NCBI GenBank assembly: GCA_965226285.1
Contig: CBDDCQ010000001.1
Coordinates: 170,680 to 234,679 of the forward strand
Source of the DNA: CBDDCQ01 sp965226285
Lineage (GTDB): Bacteria > Bacteroidota > Bacteroidia > Flavobacteriales > Ichthyobacteriaceae
Direction: 5' to 3'
DNA length: 64,000 nt
The notes below the pieces were generated by a model. The model saw only the letters and a list, made by a program, of their open reading frames with translations, did no database searches and was not told where the DNA came from. Shown piece after piece: positions 28,601-35,274 of the stretch (positions within the stretch are counted from its first letter, which is position 1; each line of letters begins with the position of its first letter). The translations under genes and the position numbers were made by a program.

Positions 28601-29112
28601 GTTATTCCGCTACCAGTATTACGATTCCTGATTCCGTAACCAGTATTGGGGAGAGGGCATTTTCTTCTTGTAATTCACTTACCAGTATTACGATTCCTAA
28701 TTCCGTAACCAGTATTGGAACGGAGGCATTTTCTTCTTGTACTTCACTTACCAGTATTATGATTCCTAATTCCGTAACCAGTATTGGAAATGAGGCATTT
28801 CAGAATTGTACTTCACTTACCAGTATTACGATCCCTAATTCCGTAACCAGTATTGGAAAATCGGCATTTAATGCTTGTATTTCACTTACCAGTATTACGA
28901 TCCCTAATTCCGTAACCAGTATTGGAAAGTGGATATTTAGAAGTTGTATCTCCCTTATGACCATCAAAATGCCTAATTCCATAACCACTATTGGAGATGA
29001 GCCATTTGGAGGTTGTAGCCAGCTCACTACCATACAGGTACCTAATGCAAAAGCGTCTGGTTGGGAAGATAACCTAAAAATAGGTAATAGTGCATCAGTG
29101 GTGGGGTATTAA
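25615..29112 (+). CDS. BspA-like LRR lipoprotein, copy 5
   Basis: This is the other undamaged family member: MKKIKNRYFF start, lipobox LTQC with C25, DUF5018-like domain to about 118, eight ~95-residue repeats to about 898, then about 940-1150 with nine to ten BspA-type LRRs and the ASVVGY end. In the LRR block the DNA of each 69-base unit is nearly invariant across CTTACCAGTATTACGATTCC and the following AATTCCGTAACCAGTATTGG, while the six to eight codons around GxxxFxxC differ from unit to unit. The repeat order matches copies 1 and 2. The leader is of type B. Expected to be a surface lipoprotein; BspA-type LRRs in other species bind host proteins, but the ligand here is unknown. Confidence 0.88.
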   Translation: MKKIKNRYFFGLLAFIFSMSQLTQCNKEDKPSEKSKEASIISFELGTYKGKLNGTSLSLLIELPYGTDISSLSAKVKLSAKATIKPDPTKVKDWSNPVSFTVTAENGESKKYTVTVKILRPVLTFEKLTKEYTKGGHLNATEILNHVKGEKAGYTLKEITNLNPNDIVRVNGTAPNLRLEFNRVGVFTASLHLKHNATSDLDVTLSNAAFEITKGDAPSDLNWRKQSKVYASGGEISNVELLLGLEGSKVGYRMKTVQITSDSGGSGARVSGSGSGAKIVGYGKATILTLTLVLEHDTNSDKTITGAQFEITKMMAPNNLTWVKQLKTYRSGEEISNVELLLGLEGSKVGYRIKTVEITTDSGGSGARVSGSGTAAKIVGYGKPTILTLTLAFEHATKADKTITGAQFELTSGVVSVPLSWSRQSKVYSPAGEISNAELLGGVRGTKDGYRIKSVQITSDSGGSGARVSGSGTAAKIVGYSKATILTLTLVLQHATKPEKTLSNAAFEIRKMPVPVDLSWRKQSKVYSAGGEISNAELLNGLSGTKTGYRIKTVTISNKAGTGARVSGNGTSAKIVSYTKVGTLTLSIVFEHDTKEDKNITGGVFEITKGSASSLSWTKQTKPFSSGGEITNADLLAGVTGSGKTGYTIKTVTISNDGGTSAVVSGSGRAAKITSYTKAGTLTLTLVLAHDTKKDATIRNAEFEITKDAVPSLSWTKQRKPFSSGGEITNADLLAGVTGSGKNGYTIKTVTITSTNGTGARVSGSGRAAKITSYTKVGTLTLTLVLQHTSKPDVTLSNAQFEITKASAPRLTWTKQTKPFSSSGEISNAEILAGVTGSGKTGYTIKTVTITHTNGTSARVSGSGTSAKITSYNKVGTLTLTIVLQHDAKDDVTIRNAQFEIYLDIFKISSGGEVTLKTGVDKNSLTTVTIPYMINGTTVTSIGNYTFSYCTSLTSITIPNSVTSIGRSAFSHCTSLTSITIPNSVTSIGTEAFYNCYSATSITIPDSVTSIGERAFSSCNSLTSITIPNSVTSIGTEAFSSCTSLTSIMIPNSVTSIGNEAFQNCTSLTSITIPNSVTSIGKSAFNACISLTSITIPNSVTSIGKWIFRSCISLMTIKMPNSITTIGDEPFGGCSQLTTIQVPNAKASGWEDNLKIGNSASVVGY

Positions 29113-29149
29113 GGTAAATTAAAGTGATGTTCATCATGGTATAAAAGGC

Positions 29150-29204
29150 AAGTAGGGACAGGTCCCTACTTTCTTGCGTATTTAATCCCCCTTTAAAAAG
29201 GGGG
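29150..29204 (+). terminator. Two hairpins after LRR copy 5
   Basis: AAGTAGGGAC (29150-29159) pairs with GTCCCTACTT (29162-29171). A second stem, CCCCCTTT with AAAAAGGGGG, lies at 29187-29204. Both belong to the hairpin family found after the other LRR copies. Confidence 0.6.
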
Positions 29205-29239
29205 ACTAAGAGGGGGTGCCCGCAATTTTTTTAAATGCC

Positions 29240-29383
29240 TTAGTTAGTTTTTCTTTTTGCTTTTCTGTTATATGTCCCTAACCTTTGTTGAATGTGAAAT
29301 GTTAATTTGTTTTGTGTTTTGTCAAAATCGGCAACAATGCAATTCTCAACCGTTGCAAAATTCGGTATAAACCAATCCCAATA
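29240..29383 (-). pseudogene. Short ORF remnant, weakly transposase-like
   Basis: On the minus strand a 47-codon frame begins after a TGA and ends in TAA at 29242-29240. It contains YWDWFIPN, then FHIQQRLGTYNRKAKRKT. The spacing of W, P, H and the basic RL..Y.RK.K end loosely recalls the C-terminus of IS1-family transposases. There is no start codon, no terminal inverted repeat and no frame upstream (29384-29560). The family guess is weak. Confidence 0.2.
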
Positions 29384-29567
29384 TCATCCAAAATAGGTAA
29401 ATTTTTATTTGTGGAAACAAGGCGTGCAGAAATGCATTTTGTCTTTTAAATTCCATTCCCGTGTATGCTTAACTATAGTAAAAATAATCTATATAGGTAA
29501 TCTGGTATCATATTTTCCTCATCGCAATTTATAAATATTATAGTTATTCATTAATTTTAAATAAAAA

Positions 29568-29598
29568 AACCCTACAAAAAAACGAAAAAAGTAGGGTT
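29568..29598 (-). terminator. Rho-independent terminator (minus strand)
   Basis: AACCCTAC (29568-29575) pairs with GTAGGGTT (29591-29598). Read on the minus strand, the stem is followed by a run of T, so it would end transcripts coming from the small ORF and the CRISPR array. Bases 29599-29731 hold nothing I recognise. Confidence 0.65.
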
Positions 29599-29731
29599 CT
29601 TCCAAATACAATGAAAAATAGATAAACGATTAATTTACAGGTTTATTTTGTCTTTATTTCTAATTCCTTACTTTCATTCCCTCGCATGATCTAACAACCT
29701 ATTTATACCTTTTACCATTTTTTTATCACCA

Positions 29732-29884
29732 TTATTCAACAATATAGTACAAAGTATGCTGACCGCTAAGAGCTCCATAAGAATTATTTACTACTATTCC
29801 TTCAAATTCTTCAGAAGTATTTCTCTCCACCCATCTTACTCTACAACCATTACGAATTGCAACATTTCCTTTTATGAAAGACAT
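29732..29884 (-). CDS. Small unidentified protein (50 residues)
   Basis: On the minus strand, ATG at 29884 opens a 50-codon frame ending in TAA at 29734-29732. The product is soluble and begins MSFIKGNVAIRNGCRVRWVE; it continues with FEGIVVNNSYG and SGQHTLYYIVE. The pattern VRW...EG.V...YG..S.QHT recalls a short conserved protein I have seen in Bacteroidetes but cannot name, which is usually longer, so this may be C-terminally truncated. It lies 42 bases past the last CRISPR repeat in the crRNA direction and 134 bases before the minus-strand terminator, so it may be read from promoters in the array. The overlapping plus-strand frame at 29756-29944 has no such pattern. Confidence 0.45.
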   Translation of the reverse strand: MSFIKGNVAIRNGCRVRWVERNTSEEFEGIVVNNSYGALSGQHTLYYIVE

Positions 29885-29903
29885 TTGTTCCTGCTGCTCT
29901 ATT

Positions 29904-29946
29904 CTTTACAGAATATTCCCTTCTTTGTTGCGAATACTCTGTAAAG
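29904..29946. repeat. Inverted partial copy of the CRISPR repeat
   Basis: CTTTACAGAATATTC at 29904-29918 is the reverse complement of GAATACTCTGTAAAG at 29932-29946 inside the first repeat, with one mismatch in 15 and a 13-base loop. On the minus strand it reads as a 15-base anti-repeat directly after the array. Confidence 0.6.
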
Positions 29947-30867
29947 ATACGATTTTGAAAGCAATTTACAACTGTATAATGATTAATGATTAATGATTAA
30001 TGATTAATGTTGCGAATACTCTGTAAAGATACGATTTTGAAAGCAATTTACAACTGTATAATGATTAATTATCAATGATTAATGTTGCGAATACTCTGTA
30101 AAGATATGATTTTGAAAGCAATTTACAACTGTATAATGATTAATTATCAATGATTAATGTTGCGAATACTCTGTAAAGATACGATTTTGAAAGCAATTTA
30201 CAACTGTATAATGATTAATTATCAATGATTAATGTTGCGAATACTCTGTAAAGATATGATTTTGAAAGCAATTTACAACATTAATAATTAATCATTATTA
30301 ATGTTGCAAATACTCTGTAAAGATAGAATTTTGAAAGCAATTCACAACACAAACAAATTTTTTCTTTAGATCATTATTATTGCGAATATTCTGCAAAGAT
30401 ACAATTTTGAAAACAATTTACAACATAATAATTATAAATTTATAATTATTATGTTGCAAATACTCTGCAAAGATAGAATTTTGAAAGCAATTCACAACAC
30501 AAACAAATTTTTTCTTTAGATCATTATTATTGCGAATATTCCGCAAAGATACAATTTTAAAAGCAATTTACAACATAATAATTATAAATTTATAATTATT
30601 AATTGTTGCAAATACTCTGCAAAGATAGAATTTTGAAAGCAATTCACAATTTGCAGAGATGCAAAGTAGAAAAAACCTACGTTGCGAATACTCGCAAAGA
30701 TAAAATTTTGAAAGCAATTCACAACCTGCAGAGATGCACGGTAGAAAAAATCTAGTTGCAAATACTCTGCAAAGATACAATTTTGAAAGCAATTCACAAC
30801 CTCAAATGACCCAATATCTCAGAGCATAGTTGCAAATACTGCGCAAAGATACGATTTTGAAAGCAAT
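29927..30867 (-). CRISPR. Orphan, decaying type II-C-like CRISPR array (13 repeats)
   Basis: Thirteen 46-base repeats (one of 45, and the last truncated to about 39) start at 29927, 30009, 30084, 30159, 30234, 30303, 30379, 30453, 30529, 30605, 30681, 30755 and 30829. On the minus strand the repeat begins GTTGTGAATTGCTTTCAAAA and ends GAGTATTTGCAAC, with TATCTTTG between, close in form to the 46-47-base II-C repeats of Bacteroides and Flavobacteria. Spacers are 28-30 bases, except 36 (first) and 23 (fifth). Spacers 2, 3 and 4 are identical, 6 equals 8, 7 nearly equals 9, and 10 resembles 11, so the array has grown by tandem duplication, including a ~150-base unit (30303-30452 and 30453-30604). 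Repeats vary at several positions. No cas gene lies in the window. Minus strand is chosen as the crRNA strand. Bases 30868-31096 contain only a weak hairpin (CTTAAAG/CTTTAAG, 30875-30909). Confidence 0.85.
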
Positions 30868-31096
30868 ATTTCTGCTTAAAGATTTAAGAAATTTAAATTT
30901 TTCTTTAAGTTAGGAAAAAGAAAATAATCAATACTATACAAAGTTTTCATTAATTTAAAAGTTCTTTATCCGATGTTTTATCATCATTATAACGTCAAAA
31001 TTAGGTTTTTTCTTAAGAGATTACATTCCCATCTAGATTTTGCATAGCATTATTCCAAACTATCATGCAGTCATATTTATTTCTATCTAACATATT

Positions 31097-32044
31097 TTAT
31101 ATTTTAATCCAACTTTTAAGTAAGAAATCATCAACTTTTCCACTTAATATCAAATTACCCCATGTTTTTGGAGCAACTACCATTTTATCCTTATGTCGAT
31201 TTAAGTAAGCTGCCCACCAAGAATAGGAACTATTAGCTATAATGTTATGATTGCACAAAGACATTAACATCATATCTTCCCATTCATATTTATATTTATA
31301 TTCAACATATTCTATATTACCCTCCGTTACTATATCTTTAAATAATTCTTTAGCTTTATTTAAGTTATCAGAAAACACAAAAATAGATAACTGTTTTTTC
31401 TCTTTTTCTCGTATATGATTTAGAGCTTTTGTATAATATTTTTTACTCATTATACCATGTGTATCAGCAGTTAACTTACCACCTGTCTCTGGGTAAAGGT
31501 AATCCCTAAAATGTATTGATACCGTAGCATTTTTAGAGTTGCTTATTCGATGTTTAAAACCTAAGGAAACATCTGAAAACACCATTCCTTGAATAAATAA
31601 ACCTTTTAATTCCTCAGAAAATTCTTGAAAATATTTATAACTCTGAAAATATCCCATTACACACTTTGGAGGATTATTGTATAAATCTTCATTAAATAAT
31701 TGTATCCATTTCGAATCAGCTTTATCTTCATTATATTGAACTCGGAAATAATCCCTATTCAAGAGTTTATAAATTATATCTAATCCTTTACCAATACACT
31801 TAAAAGGTAAGAAATTATGACTAGATAACTTCATTATTAATATTGGTTTTTGTTTGATTTTTAATCCTTTAACTATCTGACCAATCATTAGATAACAACG
31901 ATTTATCCATTTATAATTTAAATCGTAATGAGCATATAGATACAATTTCAAATTATGCTTTTTAGCAATAGAATAAGCAGCAGCGTACTGAAATAACTGG
32001 TTACCTATTCCTCCTTGTATTTTTAATATTAGTTTTTTATCCAA
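31097..32044 (-). CDS. Alpha-1,2-fucosyltransferase-like glycosyltransferase (GT11)
   Basis: The 315-residue cytoplasmic enzyme is expected to transfer fucose (or a related 6-deoxyhexose) from a GDP-sugar to a glycan acceptor. Family motifs are in order: ILKIQGGIGNQLFQYAAAYS at residues 6-25, VSIHFRDYL where the family usually has HxRRGDY, IFVFSDNL, and IIANSSYSWWAAYLN near the C-terminus. The RRGDY arginine pair is reduced to FRDY, so donor binding may differ. It is the last gene of the polysaccharide operon, 15 bases after the aminotransferase, and the only recognisable glycosyltransferase in it. Confidence 0.85.
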   Translation of the reverse strand: MDKKLILKIQGGIGNQLFQYAAAYSIAKKHNLKLYLYAHYDLNYKWINRCYLMIGQIVKGLKIKQKPILIMKLSSHNFLPFKCIGKGLDIIYKLLNRDYFRVQYNEDKADSKWIQLFNEDLYNNPPKCVMGYFQSYKYFQEFSEELKGLFIQGMVFSDVSLGFKHRISNSKNATVSIHFRDYLYPETGGKLTADTHGIMSKKYYTKALNHIREKEKKQLSIFVFSDNLNKAKELFKDIVTEGNIEYVEYKYKYEWEDMMLMSLCNHNIIANSSYSWWAAYLNRHKDKMVVAPKTWGNLILSGKVDDFLLKSWIKI

Positions 32045-32059
32045 AACTGTAATCTTTCT

Positions 32060-33154
32060 TTAATTAAAAAAAGATGTTATAGTTTTACAAATGTAAGCAA
32101 TATTTTCCTCTTTCAACAAACAATGTACAGGTAAGGAAAGTCCTGTTTGATTTAATCTATTAGAATTTGGAAACTCCTCACTCTTATAGCCTAAGTATTT
32201 AAAACAAGGTTGTCTATGTAATGGAAAAAATAATTTTCTAGTTTGAATACCTTTGTCTTCCATAAACTGGATCAAATCATCTAACCTATCAACTAATATA
32301 TTTGCCCTAAACGGAACAAAGTTCGTGTAAGCTGGTTGTTGTAAAAAGGTAATTTCTTTTACATCTTGTAACAATTCTTTATACAATAGATAATTTTCTG
32401 TTTTTATTTTATATATTTCATCAAACTTATCTAATTGTGTACAACCTATAGCAGCCTGCATATCTGTAATTCTGAAATTCATTCCTAATGCAGGATGCTC
32501 AAAAGTACTGCTATGAGGGCGTCCTTGATTTCTAAGTAATAATAATTTTTTATATAATTTTTCATTATTAGTCATAATAACAGCTCCTTCTCCCATTGTA
32601 ACTGTTTTATCTGCATAGAAAGATATGGTTCCTGCATCACTAAAAGTTCCTACATGTTTTCTCTTATAAAATACACCATAGCCCTGTGCTGCATCTTCTA
32701 TTACTTTTAGATGATACTTTTGAGCAAGCGTAATAATAGGGTCTAAGTCACATGAGTGCCCATACATATGCACTGGCATAATAGCTTTTGTATTGGGTGT
32801 TATCAATTCTTCTATCCTATTCACATCTATATTTCCAGTTTCTAACTCTACATCTATAAATACAGGTTTAGCTCCTGTAAAAGCAACGGAGGTAGCAGAT
32901 GCAATAAATGTAAAATTGGGTACAATCACCTCATCTCCTTCTTTAATATTTAAAGCCAATAGAGATAAAAATAAAGCTAATGTACCATTAGGTGCTAAGA
33001 CTATGTATTTAGCATTTGTTTCTTGTTTTAATTTTTCTACAAATTTCTTGGCATAAGGACCTTCCGTAATCCAATTTTGTTCTATAGTTCGAGTAAGATT
33101 TTCTATCTCTTGCTGTCCTAAATAAGGCTCTAACTGTTTTATTTTATAAGTCAT
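32060..33154 (-). CDS. DegT/DnrJ-family sugar aminotransferase, GDP-perosamine synthase-like
   Basis: This PLP enzyme of 364 residues aminates a nucleotide-activated keto sugar. The PLP lysine is K183 in SFYADKTVTMGEGAV. Other family segments are APNGTLALFLSLLAL, DEVIVPNFTFIAS, IEDAAQGYGVFYKRKHVGTF and GMNFRITDMQAAIG. The QGYGV...HVGTF and FADKT.T.GEG pattern is typical of perosamine synthases (Per/RfbE), which aminate GDP-4-keto-6-deoxymannose, and the gmd gene in the same operon supplies that compound. Assignment of substrate is inference. It lies 6 bases after the ColD-like gene. Confidence 0.85.
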   Translation of the reverse strand: MTYKIKQLEPYLGQQEIENLTRTIEQNWITEGPYAKKFVEKLKQETNAKYIVLAPNGTLALFLSLLALNIKEGDEVIVPNFTFIASATSVAFTGAKPVFIDVELETGNIDVNRIEELITPNTKAIMPVHMYGHSCDLDPIITLAQKYHLKVIEDAAQGYGVFYKRKHVGTFSDAGTISFYADKTVTMGEGAVIMTNNEKLYKKLLLLRNQGRPHSSTFEHPALGMNFRITDMQAAIGCTQLDKFDEIYKIKTENYLLYKELLQDVKEITFLQQPAYTNFVPFRANILVDRLDDLIQFMEDKGIQTRKLFFPLHRQPCFKYLGYKSEEFPNSNRLNQTGLSLPVHCLLKEENIAYICKTITSFFN

Positions 33155-33160
33155 TCTTTA

Positions 33161-34327
33161 CTAATCTAATAGGTTTTTTAAACGATGTATTTTATCTTTA
33201 ATATCAAAATGGTGATTTCCTACAAAAAACCCATTACTATCTAAGTAGCCTGAATTTTTTAATTCTCCATGTACTTGATAGTCAAAATATTTAATTACTT
33301 CATTTTTCACAAAATTACCTGTTACTATGGGTCTACATTCAATATGATTATCTTGCAGTTTTTTTACAACTTCCTCTCTTTTTAATGGAGAAGTGGGTTT
33401 TATAATTAAACTAAATCCAAACCAACTACTATTATCTATATTTTTTTGAATATAAAAGTTCTCACTTTCATTAAATAATTCCTGAAAGTAAATAGCATTT
33501 TCTCTTCTTTTTTCTAAAAATTTAGGTAGTTTTTTTAGTTGTTCAATACCTATAGCTCCTGACATTTCTAAAGGTCTCAAATTATATCCAGGCAGTATAA
33601 AACGAAATGATTCTTGAAATGGGTCATCTGATTTTTTTGTAACTTTATTATCATAAGGCAAGTGTCTTGTCCATCCGTGTGAACGCATAGATAACATTAT
33701 ATGATATAATTCTTCATTATCTGTACAAGTCAATCCTCCCTCCATTGTGGACATATGATGTGAAAAAAAAGTAGAAAAAGTACCTAACAAACCAAACGTT
33801 CCCGCTTGTTTTCCTTTATATTCAGCACCCATAGATTCACAATTATCTTCCATTAAGATGATATCTTTTATTCCAATAATATGCTTAATCTTATCAAAAT
33901 TATTTGGATTACCTAAGAGATTAACTGCTAAAATTATCTTTGTATTTTCAGTAACTGCTTCCGAAAGTGCTTCTAAGTCAAAATTTAGCGTTTCTAAATC
34001 AATATCTACAAATTTTAATTTTAAACCATATTGTTGCAATGGAAAATATGTAGTAGACCAAGATACTGCAGGTACAATTACTTCATCACCTTTTTTCAAC
34101 AAAGGTTTTTGTGTATAAAATAAAGATGCGATTGCTAGAAGATTAGCAGAAGAACCTGAATTTACCATTACACAGTACTTAGATTGTAGATATTTTGCAA
34201 ATTCTTTTTCAAAGAGGACAACACTCTTTCCCATAGAATACATATCTTTTTCTATCACACTATATATAGCTTGTAATTCTTCTTTATCCCAAGACGAAGA
34301 AGCAAGAGGAAACTTTATAGAATTCAT
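33161..34327 (-). CDS. colD: ColD-like PLP dehydratase (GDP-4-keto-6-deoxymannose 3-dehydratase)
   Basis: The protein has the fold of the DegT aminotransferases, but the PLP lysine is replaced by histidine: the motif reads FFSHHMSTMEGG, with H190 at the lysine position. This substitution is the hallmark of ColD, which removes the 3-hydroxyl of GDP-4-keto-6-deoxymannose on the way to GDP-L-colitose. Other visible segments are NSGSSANLLAI at 56-66, DEVIVPAVSW, MEDNCESMGAEYKGKQAGTFG and LPGYNLRPLEMSGAIG. The 388 residues match the family. It overlaps the reductase gene upstream by 4 bases, which indicates translational coupling, and gmd two genes upstream makes the substrate. Confidence 0.88.
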   Translation of the reverse strand: MNSIKFPLASSSWDKEELQAIYSVIEKDMYSMGKSVVLFEKEFAKYLQSKYCVMVNSGSSANLLAIASLFYTQKPLLKKGDEVIVPAVSWSTTYFPLQQYGLKLKFVDIDLETLNFDLEALSEAVTENTKIILAVNLLGNPNNFDKIKHIIGIKDIILMEDNCESMGAEYKGKQAGTFGLLGTFSTFFSHHMSTMEGGLTCTDNEELYHIMLSMRSHGWTRHLPYDNKVTKKSDDPFQESFRFILPGYNLRPLEMSGAIGIEQLKKLPKFLEKRRENAIYFQELFNESENFYIQKNIDNSSWFGFSLIIKPTSPLKREEVVKKLQDNHIECRPIVTGNFVKNEVIKYFDYQVHGELKNSGYLDSNGFFVGNHHFDIKDKIHRLKNLLD

Positions 34328-35259
34328 TTGTTCAAGTAATTGTTCTCGTAATACTTTATAGCCCTTTTCAATCCTTCTCTAAGAGATATTTTTGCTAACC
34401 AGCCTAAATCATTTATTTTTGTAATATCAAGTAATTTTCGAGGCATTCCATCAGGCTTGGTAATATCTTTGAAAATATTACCTCTATACCCTATAATGTC
34501 TGCTATCAACTCTGCCAATTCTAAAATTGAAATATCTTTTCCTGTGCCTATATTCACAAATTCTGATTGTGAATAATTTTTCATCATAAATAGGCATCCT
34601 TCTGCTAAATCATCTACATACAATAACTCTCTCTTAGGTTTTCCTGACCCCCATATATATACATCTTTGTTTCCATTGAGTTTAGCATCATATATTTTAG
34701 TAATAAGTGCTGAAACTACATGTGATTCTCTGGTTCTAAAATGATCTCCCTCTCCATAGGTATTGGCAGGTATTAAAGATATAAAATCACACCCGTATTG
34801 TTTTCTATAGTATTCACACAACTTAATACCTGAAATCTTTGCAATAGCAAACCCTTCATTGGTAGGCTCTAGCTTCCCATTTAATAAATATTCCTCCTTA
34901 ATGGGCTGAGGAGAGTTTTTTGGATATATGCAAGAACTCCCTAAAAACAATAACTTTTTAACTTTAAATTTATACGAAAAATGTATGAGATTATTCTGTA
35001 TCATCAAATTATTATAGAGGAAGTCTGCCATATATTCTGAATTGGCTTTAATACCTCCCACTTTGGCAGATGCTATAAATATATATTCAGGTTGTTCATC
35101 CTTAAAGAACTCTTTTACTTTTTGTTGATTTCTTAAATCTAATTCTGTAGAAGTTTTATATATTAGATTTGTGTAACCTTTTCTTTTTAGTAATTTTAGT
35201 ATTTTAGAACCTACCAACCCTTTATGTCCAGATACATATATTTTACTATCTTTATTCAT
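34324..35259 (-). CDS. GDP-L-fucose synthase/ColC-like epimerase-reductase
   Basis: This SDR enzyme (311 residues) resembles Fcl/WcaG, which epimerises and reduces GDP-4-keto-6-deoxymannose to GDP-L-fucose. Visible are the loop GHKGLVGSKI at 11-20, LGSSCIYPKNSPQPIKEEYL with C110, SHV with H180, and KPDGMPRKLLDI. The catalytic Tyr of the YxxxK motif is Phe: TNEGFAIAKISG, F137 and K141. The ancestral Cys and His are kept. Because a ColD-like gene follows with a 4-base overlap, the enzyme may act as ColC on the 3-deoxy intermediate, or may be impaired. Operon context supports a role in GDP-6-deoxyhexose synthesis either way. Confidence 0.8.
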   Translation of the reverse strand: MNKDSKIYVSGHKGLVGSKILKLLKRKGYTNLIYKTSTELDLRNQQKVKEFFKDEQPEYIFIASAKVGGIKANSEYMADFLYNNLMIQNNLIHFSYKFKVKKLLFLGSSCIYPKNSPQPIKEEYLLNGKLEPTNEGFAIAKISGIKLCEYYRKQYGCDFISLIPANTYGEGDHFRTRESHVVSALITKIYDAKLNGNKDVYIWGSGKPKRELLYVDDLAEGCLFMMKNYSQSEFVNIGTGKDISILELAELIADIIGYRGNIFKDITKPDGMPRKLLDITKINDLGWLAKISLREGLKRAIKYYENNYLNK

Positions 35260-35274
35260 TAATCTATATCTGTT

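Noticed and set aside
29240..29383. An insertion sequence in the gene-poor region
   Set aside because: Only a 47-codon remnant with weak resemblance to a transposase end; no inverted repeats or target duplication. Kept only as a low-confidence pseudogene.
29756..29944. Plus-strand frame of 62 codons next to the CRISPR array
   Set aside because: It runs into the first repeat, has biased composition, and overlaps a minus-strand frame with a better protein pattern.
30568..30797. Two minus-strand frames of 71 and 74 codons across the CRISPR region
   Set aside because: They are translations of consecutive CRISPR repeats and spacers in two frames, with cyclic sequence and no protein features.
34324..35259. 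Loss of the catalytic His of GDP-fucose synthase (DHFRT segment where Fcl has DNFHP)
   Set aside because: Counting from the catalytic Lys shows that the functional His is the one in SHV, which is kept (H180). Only the Tyr is changed.
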